Shown: piece after piece, positions 1 to 9,105 of the stretch | Layout of the letters: every line of letters begins with the position of its first letter | Numbering within the stretch: position 1 is the stretch's first letter | The notes under the pieces: model-generated | Database searches by the model: none | What the model was told of the DNA's origin: nothing | What the model saw: the letters and a program-made list of their open reading frames with translations, nothing else | NCBI RefSeq assembly: GCF_022829585.1 | Contig: NZ_JAKSYC010000272.1 | Location: 1-64,000 of the forward strand | Length of the DNA: 64,000 nt | Direction: 5' to 3' | Source: Methylobacterium sp. J-026 | GTDB lineage: Bacteria > Pseudomonadota > Alphaproteobacteria > Rhizobiales > Beijerinckiaceae | Position numbers and translations under genes: made by a program

Positions 1-2
1 GC

Positions 3-131
3 ACCCACGCCTGGTTCAACCGTTTCCGTCGATTGCCCATCCGCTATGAGCGACGCGCAGACATCTACGAGGCCTTCACGAGCCTCGCCGCCAGCCTCAT
101 CACCCTCAACCAGATCAGACGGTTCTGTTAG
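3..131 (+). CDS. IS5-family transposase, C-terminal end (partial at window edge)
   Basis: The frame is open from the first bases and ends at a TAG at 129-131, giving 42 residues. They read as the usual tail of an IS5-family DDE transposase: a WFNRFRRL block, then RYERR, then a short helix before the stop. The rest of the element lies to the left of the window. No clear terminal inverted repeat can be assigned with only one end visible. Family assignment rests on motif memory. Confidence 0.7.
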   Translation, partial: THAWFNRFRRLPIRYERRADIYEAFTSLAASLITLNQIRRFC

Positions 132-475
132 GCGCTCTAAGGCCCCTCGATCTGACCATGGAGGCGGATCGAGCCGGAACCAAGCCTATGGCACCACGGC
201 AGTGGATTGTGTAGATCCACCGGATAAACATCCACGGTGCTATGGGTGCCGTCGAGTCAATGTCGTCAGATTTGAAAGATACATATCTTGATTTGATATT
301 TTGACAATACAATTACACAACGGAATTCCGACGCATTGTTGCAATCATCACTATGGAAGCTTTTAGATCGACGGCTCCATCGTGACCTGCGCTTCGGTGT
401 GCATGGGGAGGCCGAGCGGGGCGATCCGAACGTGAAGGGGTCACTGCAAGACAACGACGTCTGCGTGCGCTCGGT

Positions 476-690
476 TCATGGTCCCGGGATGAGGTGGTGC
501 TGGCCGATTCTGAACCGGTCCGGGCCGGTGATCCAGGCCTGACAGATGGTCGGGAACGGTGTTTTCCGGCGTGATGCCCGGAGGTCCGTGGCGAAGTCGC
601 GGGTCATGACGAAAGCCAAGACGTGCGCCCTGAGGCTTTCCAACGCGTCGGAGTGGAAGACCCTTACGGTCGCGTCCTCGATCGTCCGGC
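476..690 (-). pseudogene. IS481-family transposase, C-terminal remnant
   Basis: About 70 residues on the minus strand match the end of IS481-type integrase-core transposases: an RTIEDATVRVFH segment, a helix containing LRAHVLAFV, a TPFPTICQAW segment, and a final HHLIPGP before the TGA at 476-478. Upstream of about position 690 the frame no longer resembles a transposase, so the catalytic core is missing. This is a decayed fragment lying between nirD and the IS5 tail. Bases 132-475 and 691-758 show no supportable gene. Confidence 0.6.
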
Positions 691-758
691 TCCTGCACTC
701 AGCCTGGCCATGGCTCGGCGTCGTGCGGGCCCTGCCGTGAAGACCGCTTGCCGCGGGA

Positions 759-790
759 CATCCTGCTCCTGACGCGTCAGGAGCAGGATG
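759..790. terminator. Perfect 32-bp palindrome downstream of nirD
   Basis: The two 16-base halves are exact reverse complements, with ACGCGT at the centre and no loop. It lies about 105 bases beyond the nirD stop. No T-run follows, so a factor-independent terminator is uncertain. A protein-binding palindrome or a mobile-element end is also possible. Confidence 0.45.
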
Positions 791-895
791 CACCCTCACA
801 GACCGGGACGGCACACCGAGTGCGCGATGCGGCTCGCCGTCTGCGAGATCCCGGCGGAGACGCCCCGGGCGTTCGGCAAGGGTACGCCGCCGAAC

Positions 896-1240
896 TCACT
901 CCGCCGCCGCCTGGGCTTGGACGGGCTCCGGCCGCAACCAGATCTGGCCGTCGATGACCCGGGCCTGATAGGTGACGAGGCCGAGATGCTCGTGGCTCGT
1001 GCCGCAACCGGATGTCAGGTCGAAGGTCCGGTCGTGCAGCGGGCACATCAGCGTGGTCCCGCCGAGGAGTCCATCGGCCAGGGGTCCCTGCCGATGTGGG
1101 CAGAGTGCCTGCGTCGCGTAGACGTCCCCTTCGGCGGTGTGGAACACGGCGATCTCGACGTCGCCGACGCGGAAGGTGCGCCCCTCCCCGGTGGGGATTT
1201 GCTCGACCGCGCCGAGCAGCACTTCGCCGGCCGCCATCAT
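896..1240 (-). CDS. nirD: Nitrite reductase (NAD(P)H) small subunit
   Basis: A 114-residue Rieske-like small subunit of assimilatory nitrite reductase, partner of NirB in reducing nitrite to ammonium in the cytoplasm. The Rieske positions are visible as CPHRQGPL and later CPLHDRTFDL (residues about 47-74), so this copy retains Cys-His ligand pairs and may bind a 2Fe-2S cluster. Start chosen at ATG 1240-1238, whose last bases overlap the nirB stop (ATGA); a second ATG follows at 1237. Translational coupling to nirB is likely. No nitrate reductase gene follows; the DNA beyond holds a palindrome and IS remnants. Confidence 0.9.
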   Translation of the reverse strand: MMAAGEVLLGAVEQIPTGEGRTFRVGDVEIAVFHTAEGDVYATQALCPHRQGPLADGLLGGTTLMCPLHDRTFDLTSGCGTSHEHLGLVTYQARVIDGQIWLRPEPVQAQAAAE

Positions 1241-3684
1241 GCCTCCTCCTTCGCCGGGATCACCGAGGTGAACTGGTTGGCGGTCTTCGGGGCGACCGCT
1301 TCGAGCCAGGGATCGACGCAGGCGGCGATCGACGCCTCCATGGCCGCGTCGAGATCGGCGCAGATCCCCTCGCTGTCCTCCACCACCACGGCGCGGACCC
1401 GCTCCAGGCCGACCCGCTCCATGAACGTGTAGGTCCGTTCCTTCCACTTCGCGTTCTCGCGGTAGAACTGCATGAAGCGGCTGCCGATCAGCATCGCCTC
1501 GGTCTCGTCCCGGGCGGTGGTGAGCAGGTCGCCCTTGCGGATATGGGCGCCGGCCGCACCGCCGACGTAGATCTCCCACTTGCCGTCGCCGATCGCGACG
1601 AAGCCGACATCCTTCACGTAGGCTTCGGAGCAGTTGCGCGGGCAGCCGGCGGTGGCGAGCTTGAGCTTGGCCGGGCTGTCGATGCCGCGGTAGCGCCGCT
1701 CGATGCGCTGGGCGAAGCCCATGGAATCGCCGAGTCCGAACCGGCAGAAATCGGTGCCGATGCAGCTCTTGCAGGTCCGGTAGCTCTTGCCCCAGGCATA
1801 GCCGGCCTTGAAGCCGAGATCGCTCCAGATCTTGGGCAAGTCGTCCTTCTTCAGGCCGACCAGATCGACGCGCTGCCCGCCGGTCAGCTTCACCAACGGA
1901 ACGTTGTACTTCTGCGCCACTTGGCCGATGCGGACCAACTCGTCGGGGGTGCAGACGCCGCCGGGCATCTCCGGGATCACCGAGAAGGTGCCGTCCTTCT
2001 GGATGTTGGCGTGGACGCGGTCGTTGATGAAGCGCGCGTCGCGCTCGTCGTCGTACTCGCCCTTCCAGACGGTGATCAGCAGCGAGGCAAGCGCGGGCTT
2101 CGCGCCGGCATCAACCTCGCCGTTCCCGAGCTCGCGGAACACCGAGGAGACCGACTTGAGGCCGCGGGCGACCACCTCCCGCATCAGTTCCGGTTTCCGC
2201 AGGGGAATCGTCGGCACGTAGTAGTGGACCGACGGGTCCTCCTCGACCTCGCCGCCCAGGAGCCACGAGACGAGCTCGGTCACCTCGCCCTTGCAGGCGC
2301 CGCAGCCCATGCCGGCGCGGGTCTGGGTCATCACCGCTTTGGAGGTGTTGGCGCCGCCCGCGACGCAGGCCGCGATACCGGCCTTGGTCACGCCGTTGCA
2401 GTTGCAGACCTGGGTCTCCGCCGGCATCTCGTCATAGGTGACCTTGGCGGAGGGCGTGCCGAGATCGAACATCAGCGACAGGCGCTCGTCCGGCAGCGGC
2501 GCGTCCTGCGCGAAGGCCTGCATCAGGAACGGCGCCTTGGAGATGTCGCCCATCAGGATGCCGCCGACCAGCCGGCCGTCGCGCACGATCAGCTTCTTGT
2601 AGGTACCGCGCTTCGGCTCGGTGAACTGCACGACCTCGTCGTTGTCGTCCGCCGGCTCGGTGATGCCCATCGAGGCCAGCTCGACCCCCATCACCTTCAG
2701 CTTCGTGGCCAGCTTCGAGCCGTGATAGGCCGCGTCGATGTCGGTCCGGGTGACGTGCTCGGCGAACACCTTCGCCTGCTCGTAGAGGGGGGCAACCAGG
2801 CCGTAGAGCCGGCCGCGGTGTTGCGCGCATTCCCCGACCACGTAGATGTCGCGGTCGTCCACCGACTGCATATGATCGTTGACCACGATCGCGCGCTCGA
2901 CCGTGAGGCCCGAGAGCTGGCCGATCTCGGAGTTCGGCCGGATGCCGGCGGCGACGATGACGAGGTCGCAGGCAAGCTCCGAGCCGTCCTTGAACCGCAG
3001 GCCCTCGACTTTGTCGGCGCCCAGCACCTCGGTGGTGAGCTTGCCGGTGTGGACCCGGATGTTCATGCCCTCGATGGTCTTCTTCAGAAGTCCGCCGGCG
3101 GTCACATCGAGCTGCATCTCCATGAGGTGGCCCGCGAGGTGGACCACATGCGACTCGCAGCCCTGCACCGTCATGCTGCGCGCCGCCTCGAGACCGAGCA
3201 GACCGCCGCCGATGGTCACCGCGACCTTGCTCTGCCGGGCGTAGTCGACGATCCGCGCGCAATCCTCGACGGTGCGATAGCCGAACACCCCCGGCTTGAG
3301 GCTTCCGTCCTCCATCCGCACGCCCTGCATGGGCGGGATGAAGGCGCGGCTGCCGGTGGCGATCATCAGCTTGTCGTAGCGTTCCCGCACGCCGGTCTGC
3401 GCGATGACGACCTTGGCGGCGCGATCGATCCGCTCGACGCGGTGGCCGGCATGGAGCGTGATGCCGTTCTCGGCATACCAGCTCAGCGGGTTCATGGTGA
3501 TCCCGTCGGTGTCCTGGGTCCCGTTGAGGATCTCGGAGAGCAGGATGCGGTTGTAGTTGCCGTAGGGCTCGTCGCCGAACATGACGATGTCGAACATCTC
3601 GGCGCCGCCCCGAGCCAGCACCTCCTCCACGGCACGGGCGCCGGCCATGCCGTTTCCGACGACCACGAGTCTCTGCTTGCTCAT
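1237..3684 (-). CDS. nirB: Nitrite reductase (NAD(P)H) large subunit
   Basis: An 815-residue siroheme flavoprotein that reduces nitrite to ammonium with six electrons from NAD(P)H. Domains in order: FAD-binding VVGNGMAG (about 8-15), NAD-binding IGGGLLGLEAA (about 158-168), a BFD-like 2Fe-2S domain with CNCNG and CGACKGEV (about 425-465), then the nitrite/sulfite reductase domains with a TCKSCIGTDFC segment and the GCPRNCSEA signature for 4Fe-4S and siroheme binding. Length fits the family. ATG 3684 is preferred to the adjacent TTG at 3687; AGGAG lies 7 bases upstream. The stop overlaps the nirD start. Confidence 0.95.
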   Translation of the reverse strand: MSKQRLVVVGNGMAGARAVEEVLARGGAEMFDIVMFGDEPYGNYNRILLSEILNGTQDTDGITMNPLSWYAENGITLHAGHRVERIDRAAKVVIAQTGVRERYDKLMIATGSRAFIPPMQGVRMEDGSLKPGVFGYRTVEDCARIVDYARQSKVAVTIGGGLLGLEAARSMTVQGCESHVVHLAGHLMEMQLDVTAGGLLKKTIEGMNIRVHTGKLTTEVLGADKVEGLRFKDGSELACDLVIVAAGIRPNSEIGQLSGLTVERAIVVNDHMQSVDDRDIYVVGECAQHRGRLYGLVAPLYEQAKVFAEHVTRTDIDAAYHGSKLATKLKVMGVELASMGITEPADDNDEVVQFTEPKRGTYKKLIVRDGRLVGGILMGDISKAPFLMQAFAQDAPLPDERLSLMFDLGTPSAKVTYDEMPAETQVCNCNGVTKAGIAACVAGGANTSKAVMTQTRAGMGCGACKGEVTELVSWLLGGEVEEDPSVHYYVPTIPLRKPELMREVVARGLKSVSSVFRELGNGEVDAGAKPALASLLITVWKGEYDDERDARFINDRVHANIQKDGTFSVIPEMPGGVCTPDELVRIGQVAQKYNVPLVKLTGGQRVDLVGLKKDDLPKIWSDLGFKAGYAWGKSYRTCKSCIGTDFCRFGLGDSMGFAQRIERRYRGIDSPAKLKLATAGCPRNCSEAYVKDVGFVAIGDGKWEIYVGGAAGAHIRKGDLLTTARDETEAMLIGSRFMQFYRENAKWKERTYTFMERVGLERVRAVVVEDSEGICADLDAAMEASIAACVDPWLEAVAPKTANQFTSVIPAKEEA

Positions 3685-3723
3685 CAAGGCTCTCCTGCTC
3701 GGTGCTGCCTGCGGTCGGACCGT

Positions 3724-4071
3724 TCAGATCTCCAGGAGGCCGACATCGACCACGACCTGGCCGGTGGCGCCCTCGGGGGCGGAGATGTGGATCTCGACCC
3801 GCGTGTCCGGCTGCAGGTCCTCGACGATGGTCAGCGGCACGTTCATGCCGGCCTTGGCGCCGATCGGCAGGTAGCGGGCGGCCTTGCCGGCGATGACGAG
3901 CGACAGGCAGACCAGTTCAGGCCCCGCATTGCCAGCGCGCAGGTAGACGAACTGGGCCCGCTTGGTGCTCGGAACCGTATAGATCAGCGTCGAGGCCAGG
4001 AGGGCCGACCGGTCGAGGCCGGCACCGGTGTATCCGAACACGCCCTGGAGGAATTTCGGGATGGATTCCAT
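3724..4071 (-). CDS. Hypothetical protein, first gene of the nir operon
   Basis: A 115-residue protein with no signal peptide or membrane segment. It looks beta-rich, with alternating hydrophobic strands from residue 40 onward and a conserved-looking YLRAGNAGPELVCLSLV stretch. I do not recognise the family. It ends 39 bases before the nirB start on the same strand, so it is probably co-transcribed and may act in nitrite assimilation or its control. Start chosen at ATG 4071 with AAGGA about 9 bases upstream; the longer frame to 4452 is Arg/Pro-rich and looks non-coding. Confidence 0.65.
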   Translation of the reverse strand: MESIPKFLQGVFGYTGAGLDRSALLASTLIYTVPSTKRAQFVYLRAGNAGPELVCLSLVIAGKAARYLPIGAKAGMNVPLTIVEDLQPDTRVEIHISAPEGATGQVVVDVGLLEI

Positions 4072-4806
4072 GATGCTGATCCTTGGCTGAAGCTTCGGGG
4101 CCACGGCCCCGTATCGTCCGTGCGACGGAGGGTCCGTCAGGCTGATGGGCGGAGGCGGCGTGCGGCCGGGCGATGGCAGCCGTCGGCGCGGCGTGCGCCC
4201 CGAAGCGGTGCATCCGCGGACGTTTCCCCGATGCGGCCCGGGATCGGCGTCCGCCGAGTCGGCGCGGAGGCGCCCGAGGGGGTGGGTTCTTCGATACCGG
4301 CCATGCGACACCCGCCACATCCGCACTTCGGCACCGCCCGAGGCTCGTCGGTCCAGGTCGTGCGGGATCCCCGCGCCTGAACCATCCCCGGACCGGGACA
4401 TAAACGAGACGACCTCAAACCGTCGGTAACCAGCCGGAACCCGGCTGTTCAAAACACCTGTTCGGCGCCGTTCTAAAGTGGAACGCTATCCGATAATACT
4501 TGAGCGTCGAGCAATAATTTTAGGCTCAGTGCTCATCAGGCATCATATCTGCACATGGCGAGAGCATGAGCGACAGAGAGGCGCCGATACCCTTCGCAGA
4601 GCCGCGCTCGCGTTTGGTGAGCGTGTCCCCGGATCGATCGAAGTCGAGCGGATCGTGTTGCGCGACCGCGCCGACGGCCCGGGCTTCGGCGGCCCCGGAT
4701 CGGATCGTGACGGGGCCGTCGCCGGGGTCGATCGCCGCGACGCGTGGACCGGATGTCCCAACCTCCGCCAGGATGCCGAGCGCCGCCCGGGCAGAGGCAG
4801 GGCGGA
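4072..4806. other. Intergenic region and probable leader of the nir operon
   Basis: No convincing gene. The AT-richest part (about 4440-4560) is the likely promoter of the minus-strand nir operon, which would give a leader of several hundred bases. Within it a small hairpin pairs AGCCGG (4432-4437) with CCGGCT (4441-4446). Long leaders with hairpins occur in NasT/ANTAR-controlled nitrite operons, but that link is only a guess here. Open frames in 4478-5009 have the composition of shadow frames. Confidence 0.35.
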
Positions 4807-5442
4807 CTACACCACCTTCTCGGTGATCTGCTGAGGCGTCGGCCGCGTCTTCTGGAAGGAGGGCCGGCGTTCCATGCGATCGCTATAGGCGGCGAGACTC
4901 GGGTATTGCGCGCGCCACGGATAGTCCGGCCAGCGGACATCGAGATAGCCGACGACCGTTCCTGCCGCGATGTCCCCGAGCCCGAAGCCGTCGCCGACCG
5001 CATAGTCACGGTCCCCGATCAGGCGGGCGATCTCGCGCACGCCGCCATCGACCTTGCGGCGCTGCCGGGCGATCCATTCCGGGCTCTGCCGCTCCTGCGC
5101 GCGCATCTGCTCGAAGAACATGAGCACGAACGCGTCACAGGTGCCGTCGCACAGCACCTCGAACTTGCGGGCGAGGAGCCGGCCGTCGACATCCGCCGGA
5201 ACGAGCGGCGGCGTCGGGTACTTCGCCTCGATCCATTCCATGATGTAGTGCGACTCGTAAACGGCGCTGCCGTCCTCGAGGATGAGAACCGGCAGCTTCT
5301 CGAGGGGATTGTACTGCGGCGTCACCGACGTGCCGTGCCAGGGCACTTCGGTCTGCAGCTCGAAGGGGATGCCCTTCTCGGCGAGTGCGATCCGCACCTT
5401 GCGGGCATAGGGGCTCGGCGTCGCGCTGATCAGCTTCATCAT
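4807..5442 (-). CDS. Glutathione S-transferase family protein
   Basis: A 211-residue soluble GST. The N-terminal thioredoxin-like domain begins MMKLISATPSPYARKVRI, with the SPYARKV stretch in the active-site position; PVLILEDGSAVYES (about 51-64) is the cis-Pro and glutathione-binding region. An all-helical C-terminal domain follows, with the conserved GDIAAGTVVGYLD segment. Two ATGs are in tandem at the start (5442 and 5439). It lies between the nir leader and actP with its own spacing; no partner is evident. Substrate unknown; likely detoxification. Confidence 0.88.
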   Translation of the reverse strand: MMKLISATPSPYARKVRIALAEKGIPFELQTEVPWHGTSVTPQYNPLEKLPVLILEDGSAVYESHYIMEWIEAKYPTPPLVPADVDGRLLARKFEVLCDGTCDAFVLMFFEQMRAQERQSPEWIARQRRKVDGGVREIARLIGDRDYAVGDGFGLGDIAAGTVVGYLDVRWPDYPWRAQYPSLAAYSDRMERRPSFQKTRPTPQQITEKVV

Positions 5443-5461
5443 GCCGGGATCCTGGGGTGTT

Positions 5462-7105
5462 TCATTCCGCGAGCGCCGGTGCGGTCGGTGCGGCCCGGCC
5501 GACGAAGGCCCCCCGCTGGTGATCGATCCGGGCCTGCGGACTCCTGTCGGTGATGGACACGAGGTAGCAGACGAGAAACGCGAGCGGCATCGTCACGATC
5601 GTCGGCGGATCGATCGGGAAGATCGGTGTCGCATAGCCGAGAACGCCGACCCAGACGGCCCGGCCCAGGATGGTGAACAGGAGGGCACTGGCGAGCCCGA
5701 CGCACCCGCCCGTCACGGCCCCGCGCGTCGTGAGCCCGGGCCAGTACAGAACGAGGATCAGAAGCGGCAGCGTCGACGAGCAGGCGATGGAGAACGCCAA
5801 GCTCACCATGTAGGCGACGTTCTGGTTCTGGAACGCGATCCCGAGCCCGATCGCCACGATCCCCAGGACCACGGTCGCGTAGCGCGAGACCCGCACCTCC
5901 GCCGCATCGCCCGCTCCGGCCCGCCGGAACACGCTGGCATAGAGATCGTGCGACACCGCCGTCGCCCCGGCGAGCGTCAGGCCCGCCACGACGGCGAGGA
6001 TCGTCGCGAAGGCGACGGCCGAGATGAACCCGAGCATCAGGTCGCCGCCGACCGCGTGCGAGAGATGGATCGCCGCCATATTCCCACCACCGATCAGGCC
6101 GCCGGCGGCGTTCACATAGGCGGGGTTCTTGGCGACCAGGGCGAGGGCTCCGAATCCGATGACGAACACCAGGGCGAAGAAGTAGTTCATCCAGACCGAG
6201 GCCCAGAAGACGGAGACCCGGGCGGCGCGCGCATCGGGCACCGTGAAGAAGCGCATCAGGATGTGGGGGAGGCCGGCGGTCCCGAACATCAGCGCGAGGG
6301 CGAGGGAGATCGCCGAGACGGGATCGCGGGACAGGAATTGAGGCGTCAGGATCGCCTCACCGCGGGGGTGACGGGAGACCGCCTGCCGCAGCAGCGCGCC
6401 GTAATCGAAGCCGAAATGGGCCATCACGAGCAGAGCGACCGCCGTTCCGCCGATCAGGAACAGCACCGCTTTCGTGATCTGCACCCAGGTCGTGGCGACC
6501 ATGCCGCCGAACAGGACGTAGCAGATCATCAGGAGCCCGACGATGAACTGCGCGTAGACGTAGTCGAGGCCGAGCAGAAGGCGGATGAGCTGGCCGCCGC
6601 CGACCATCTGGGCGATCAGGTAGAACGCGATCACCACGAGGGAGGCCGAGGCCGCGAAGATGCGGACCGGCTTCTCCTGAAGGCGCGTGCAGGCGACGTC
6701 GGTGAAGGTGAACCGGCCGAGCGCGCGCAACCGCTCCGCCATCAGGAAGACGACGATCGGCAGCCCCGTCGTGTAGCCGACCGCATAGATCAGGCCGTCG
6801 AACCCGTTGCCGTAGACGAGCCCGGCGAGCCCGAGGAAGGCGCCGGCCGAGATGAAGTCGCCGGCGATCGCGAGACCGTTCTGGAATCCCGTGATGCGTC
6901 CTCCGGCCGTGTAGAAGTCCGAGGCCGATCGGGTCCGCTGTGCCGCCCGGTAGGTGATGTACAGCGTGCCCATCACGACGGTCGTGAACAGCGCGATGGC
7001 GGTCAGGTTGAGGCCAGTCCCGGCACCGCCCGTCTGCGCGAGCGCCGGCGTCGGTGCGAGAGCGGCCAAGCCGAACAGCCCGCGGCGTCCTGCCCAAGCC
7101 CTCAC
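5462..7105 (-). CDS. actP: Cation/acetate symporter
   Basis: A 547-residue sodium:solute symporter (SSS family) for acetate and related short monocarboxylates in the inner membrane. It has a cleavable-looking N-terminus ending ALAQ (residue about 24) and some 13 hydrophobic segments. ActP-like features include DFYTAGGRITGFQNGLAIAGD early on, FGTAGLPHILMRFFTV mid-protein and SLAFSIACSSTLPLLIL late. The start is GTG at 7105, overlapping the stop of the DUF485 gene (GTGA), the usual actP arrangement. It would supply acetate to central metabolism. Confidence 0.92.
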   Translation of the reverse strand: MRAWAGRRGLFGLAALAPTPALAQTGGAGTGLNLTAIALFTTVVMGTLYITYRAAQRTRSASDFYTAGGRITGFQNGLAIAGDFISAGAFLGLAGLVYGNGFDGLIYAVGYTTGLPIVVFLMAERLRALGRFTFTDVACTRLQEKPVRIFAASASLVVIAFYLIAQMVGGGQLIRLLLGLDYVYAQFIVGLLMICYVLFGGMVATTWVQITKAVLFLIGGTAVALLVMAHFGFDYGALLRQAVSRHPRGEAILTPQFLSRDPVSAISLALALMFGTAGLPHILMRFFTVPDARAARVSVFWASVWMNYFFALVFVIGFGALALVAKNPAYVNAAGGLIGGGNMAAIHLSHAVGGDLMLGFISAVAFATILAVVAGLTLAGATAVSHDLYASVFRRAGAGDAAEVRVSRYATVVLGIVAIGLGIAFQNQNVAYMVSLAFSIACSSTLPLLILVLYWPGLTTRGAVTGGCVGLASALLFTILGRAVWVGVLGYATPIFPIDPPTIVTMPLAFLVCYLVSITDRSPQARIDHQRGAFVGRAAPTAPALAE

Positions 7106-7365
7106 CGGATGCGCTCGCGGTTCGCGATCAGCACGTAGATGCCTGTCAGCGCGACGCCCAACGCGATGACGAAGAGACCATACGCGAAGGCGACGGTGAC
7201 CGTGCCCCCATCGACAAGGGGCTGCGCCAGGACGGACGGCGCGAACGCGCCGAGCCCGACGAACCCGAAATAGAAGACCATCAGGATCGCGGTGAGGCCC
7301 AGGCCGAGCCGGGGACGCCCGATCCTGCCGCCCGCCTCGGAAGGCGGGGAAATCTGCACAGCCAT
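7102..7365 (-). CDS. DUF485 small membrane protein, ActP partner
   Basis: An 87-residue protein with two transmembrane helices (about 23-45 and 58-82) separated by a short loop. The pattern GLGLTAILMVFYFGFVGLGAF then AFAYGLFVIALGVALTGIYV is typical of the DUF485 (YjcH-like) proteins encoded just before actP. The stop overlaps the GTG start of actP, so the two are translationally coupled. Function is not established in detail; it is usually taken as an accessory subunit of the permease. Confidence 0.85.
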   Translation of the reverse strand: MAVQISPPSEAGGRIGRPRLGLGLTAILMVFYFGFVGLGAFAPSVLAQPLVDGGTVTVAFAYGLFVIALGVALTGIYVLIANRERIR

Positions 7366-7555
7366 GACGGTCTCCGGATGCGTCCCGGTCGAATCCGCAA
7401 CTCGGATGCCAACCTGGAGACCGCTCCGAGAAAGACCTTCGTGGCGATCAGCGGGTGCCGGAGATCCGCGCCCGAGACCCGTTGGCGCCGAACCCTGCGC
7501 CGGCCATCGCTTGAGCCCGTCGCGCCGGGCCGATCCAGCCGCGGCCCAGCGGTGG

Positions 7556-8125
7556 TCAGCCGCGGATCTGGGCCCGCGCCATGTCCCGGTCCCAGGTGGT
7601 CCGGGCCGCCGCGCGGGCGGCGCGGGCGGCGTTCGCGGTGGCCGTGGCGGCCTTGACGAGGGACGCCCGTGCCGTCGTTGCCGCTCGCCGCATCGCCGCC
7701 ATGTCCGAGCGGACCGAGGCCCCGGCGGCCGCCTCGGAGGTCTGCACCGCGAGCCGGGTCGCCGCCACGGATGTCCGCGCGGCATCCGCGGCCTTCCGCA
7801 TCGAGGCGTTCGCCGCCCTGCCCGCCGCCCTGTTGGCCGCGGCGATCTTGGTCTCGGCGCGATCGGCCGCCTCGGCGGCGTCGGTGGCGAGCTTGCCGAT
7901 CATGTCGGCCGATCGCTTCGGGGCATCGGTCACCGCCGCCTTCGAGGCCTGCATCGCCAGCCGGGCCGCCTCACGGGCCGCGTCGGCGGCTTGGCTCGCC
8001 TCGCGCCCCGCCTCCCGCATCGTCGCGCTCGTGTTGCCCGGAGGCGTCATCGGCGTCTGCGCCCGGGCCGCCGGGATCGTCGCGAGGACGAGGAACGTCG
8101 TCGTCAGGATCGTGATCGTTCGCAT
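7556..8125 (-). CDS. Secreted alanine-rich helical protein, unknown function
   Basis: A 189-residue protein with a clear signal peptide ending ARAQ (about residue 23). The mature part is almost wholly Ala, Arg, Thr and Met in helix-forming order, with repeated AADAAREAARLA-like units, so it is probably a periplasmic or surface coiled coil. No family recognised. I chose ATG 8125 so the signal peptide begins MRTITI; another ATG lies 12 bases upstream. It follows the PRC-barrel gene on the same strand with a gap of about 60 bases. Bases 7366-7555 hold no gene. Confidence 0.6.
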   Translation of the reverse strand: MRTITILTTTFLVLATIPAARAQTPMTPPGNTSATMREAGREASQAADAAREAARLAMQASKAAVTDAPKRSADMIGKLATDAAEAADRAETKIAAANRAAGRAANASMRKAADAARTSVAATRLAVQTSEAAAGASVRSDMAAMRRAATTARASLVKAATATANAARAARAAARTTWDRDMARAQIRG

Positions 8126-8184
8126 GGGACAGTCCAATCGTGTCGTCGGGCGGGGCGGGCGGCGGTCTTCGGTCGATGCGCGGT

Positions 8185-9066
8185 TCAGTCCGTCCGCCGG
8201 ATCTTCGCGGCCGCACTCCAGTAGGCGTCCGCCTTCGCGGTCTGCCGGGCGAACGGCTCCGCCGTCGTGAAGCGGCCCTCGATCATCCGCGGGGCCTGGT
8301 CCATGCCGTCCTTGCTGGTGTCGAGGACGAGGATGTTCAGGTTCGGAGAGACCTTGAACTGATCCCAGGGGACCGCGACGTGGCGCTCGCCCAGGCCGAA
8401 GATGCCGCCGCGGGCGACGACGAGGTAGGCGATCTTGCCGCCCTCGGGGCCCATGACGATGTCGTCGACGCTGCCGAGGGCCACGTTGCCGGGGTTGCGC
8501 ACCTCGCTGCCGAGCAGGTCGTCCGAGCGGAAGGCGCGCGTCCGGGACGCGACCGGCTGGGCGAGGGCGAGTTCCTGCTTGCGGAAGCCCAGGGCGTTGG
8601 CGATCCGGAGGTCACGGCCCTGCAGATCCGTCTTGTAGGCGTCGTAGCTCGCCCGGATCTGGACCAGTACGTCCTCGCACGGCTGCTGCTCGCCATGGCG
8701 CGCCAGGATGTCGGCGCCCGCGAGCAGGATCCGGACCTCGTATCCGGGGCGGGCATTCGCGTACCGCATCATCGCGGAGGCGGCGCCCATCGCCATGCCG
8801 GCGTCGGACCCCAGGCTGCCCGCCCAGTAGCCGCCGAGCGGATAGCCGTAGCCGTAGCCCGATCCGCCGAGCCAGTACCCGTCCTTCTCCATCTGGGCGT
8901 CGAAGACCTTGAGATGGTCGAGGCAGGCCTGGGCCGGCAGGGCCTCCGCGTCCGGGGCGGTCGCGGCCGCCGGATCGGCGCCCCGCTCACCGACGGCGCG
9001 CAACGGTGTCGCCAGGATCAGGGCCGCGCAGGCCCCGAGCGTCAGGGGGCGGATGAGATCGCGCAT
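8185..9066 (-). CDS. PRC-barrel domain protein, secreted
   Basis: A 293-residue protein. A signal peptide (first 24 residues, ending PLRA) is followed by a Gly/Tyr-rich stretch (about 68-85), a helical middle part, and a PRC-barrel domain at about 175-265 (SVDDIVMGPEGGKIAYLVV, then HVAVPWDQFKV and ILVLDTSKD). PRC-barrels are beta-barrels found in stress and cell-envelope proteins. Start chosen at ATG 9066, where the signal peptide begins; the frame extends 36 bases upstream. It lies 39 bases after BON gene 1 on the same strand and probably shares its promoter. Confidence 0.75.
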   Translation of the reverse strand: MRDLIRPLTLGACAALILATPLRAVGERGADPAAATAPDAEALPAQACLDHLKVFDAQMEKDGYWLGGSGYGYGYPLGGYWAGSLGSDAGMAMGAASAMMRYANARPGYEVRILLAGADILARHGEQQPCEDVLVQIRASYDAYKTDLQGRDLRIANALGFRKQELALAQPVASRTRAFRSDDLLGSEVRNPGNVALGSVDDIVMGPEGGKIAYLVVARGGIFGLGERHVAVPWDQFKVSPNLNILVLDTSKDGMDQAPRMIEGRFTTAEPFARQTAKADAYWSAAAKIRRTD

Positions 9067-9105
9067 GGGGGTGCCTCGGCTCGAAGGGACGGACGCGGAC
9101 ACGCG

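Noticed and set aside
1012..4380. Plus-strand open frame of 1122 codons over nirB
   Set aside because: It is the complement of nirB and its neighbour, rich in Asp/Ala/Leu/His as GC-rich shadows are, with no family motif.
4478..4834. Plus-strand frame of 118 codons between the nir leader and the GST gene
   Set aside because: Weak composition and no ribosome site; overlaps the likely nir promoter.
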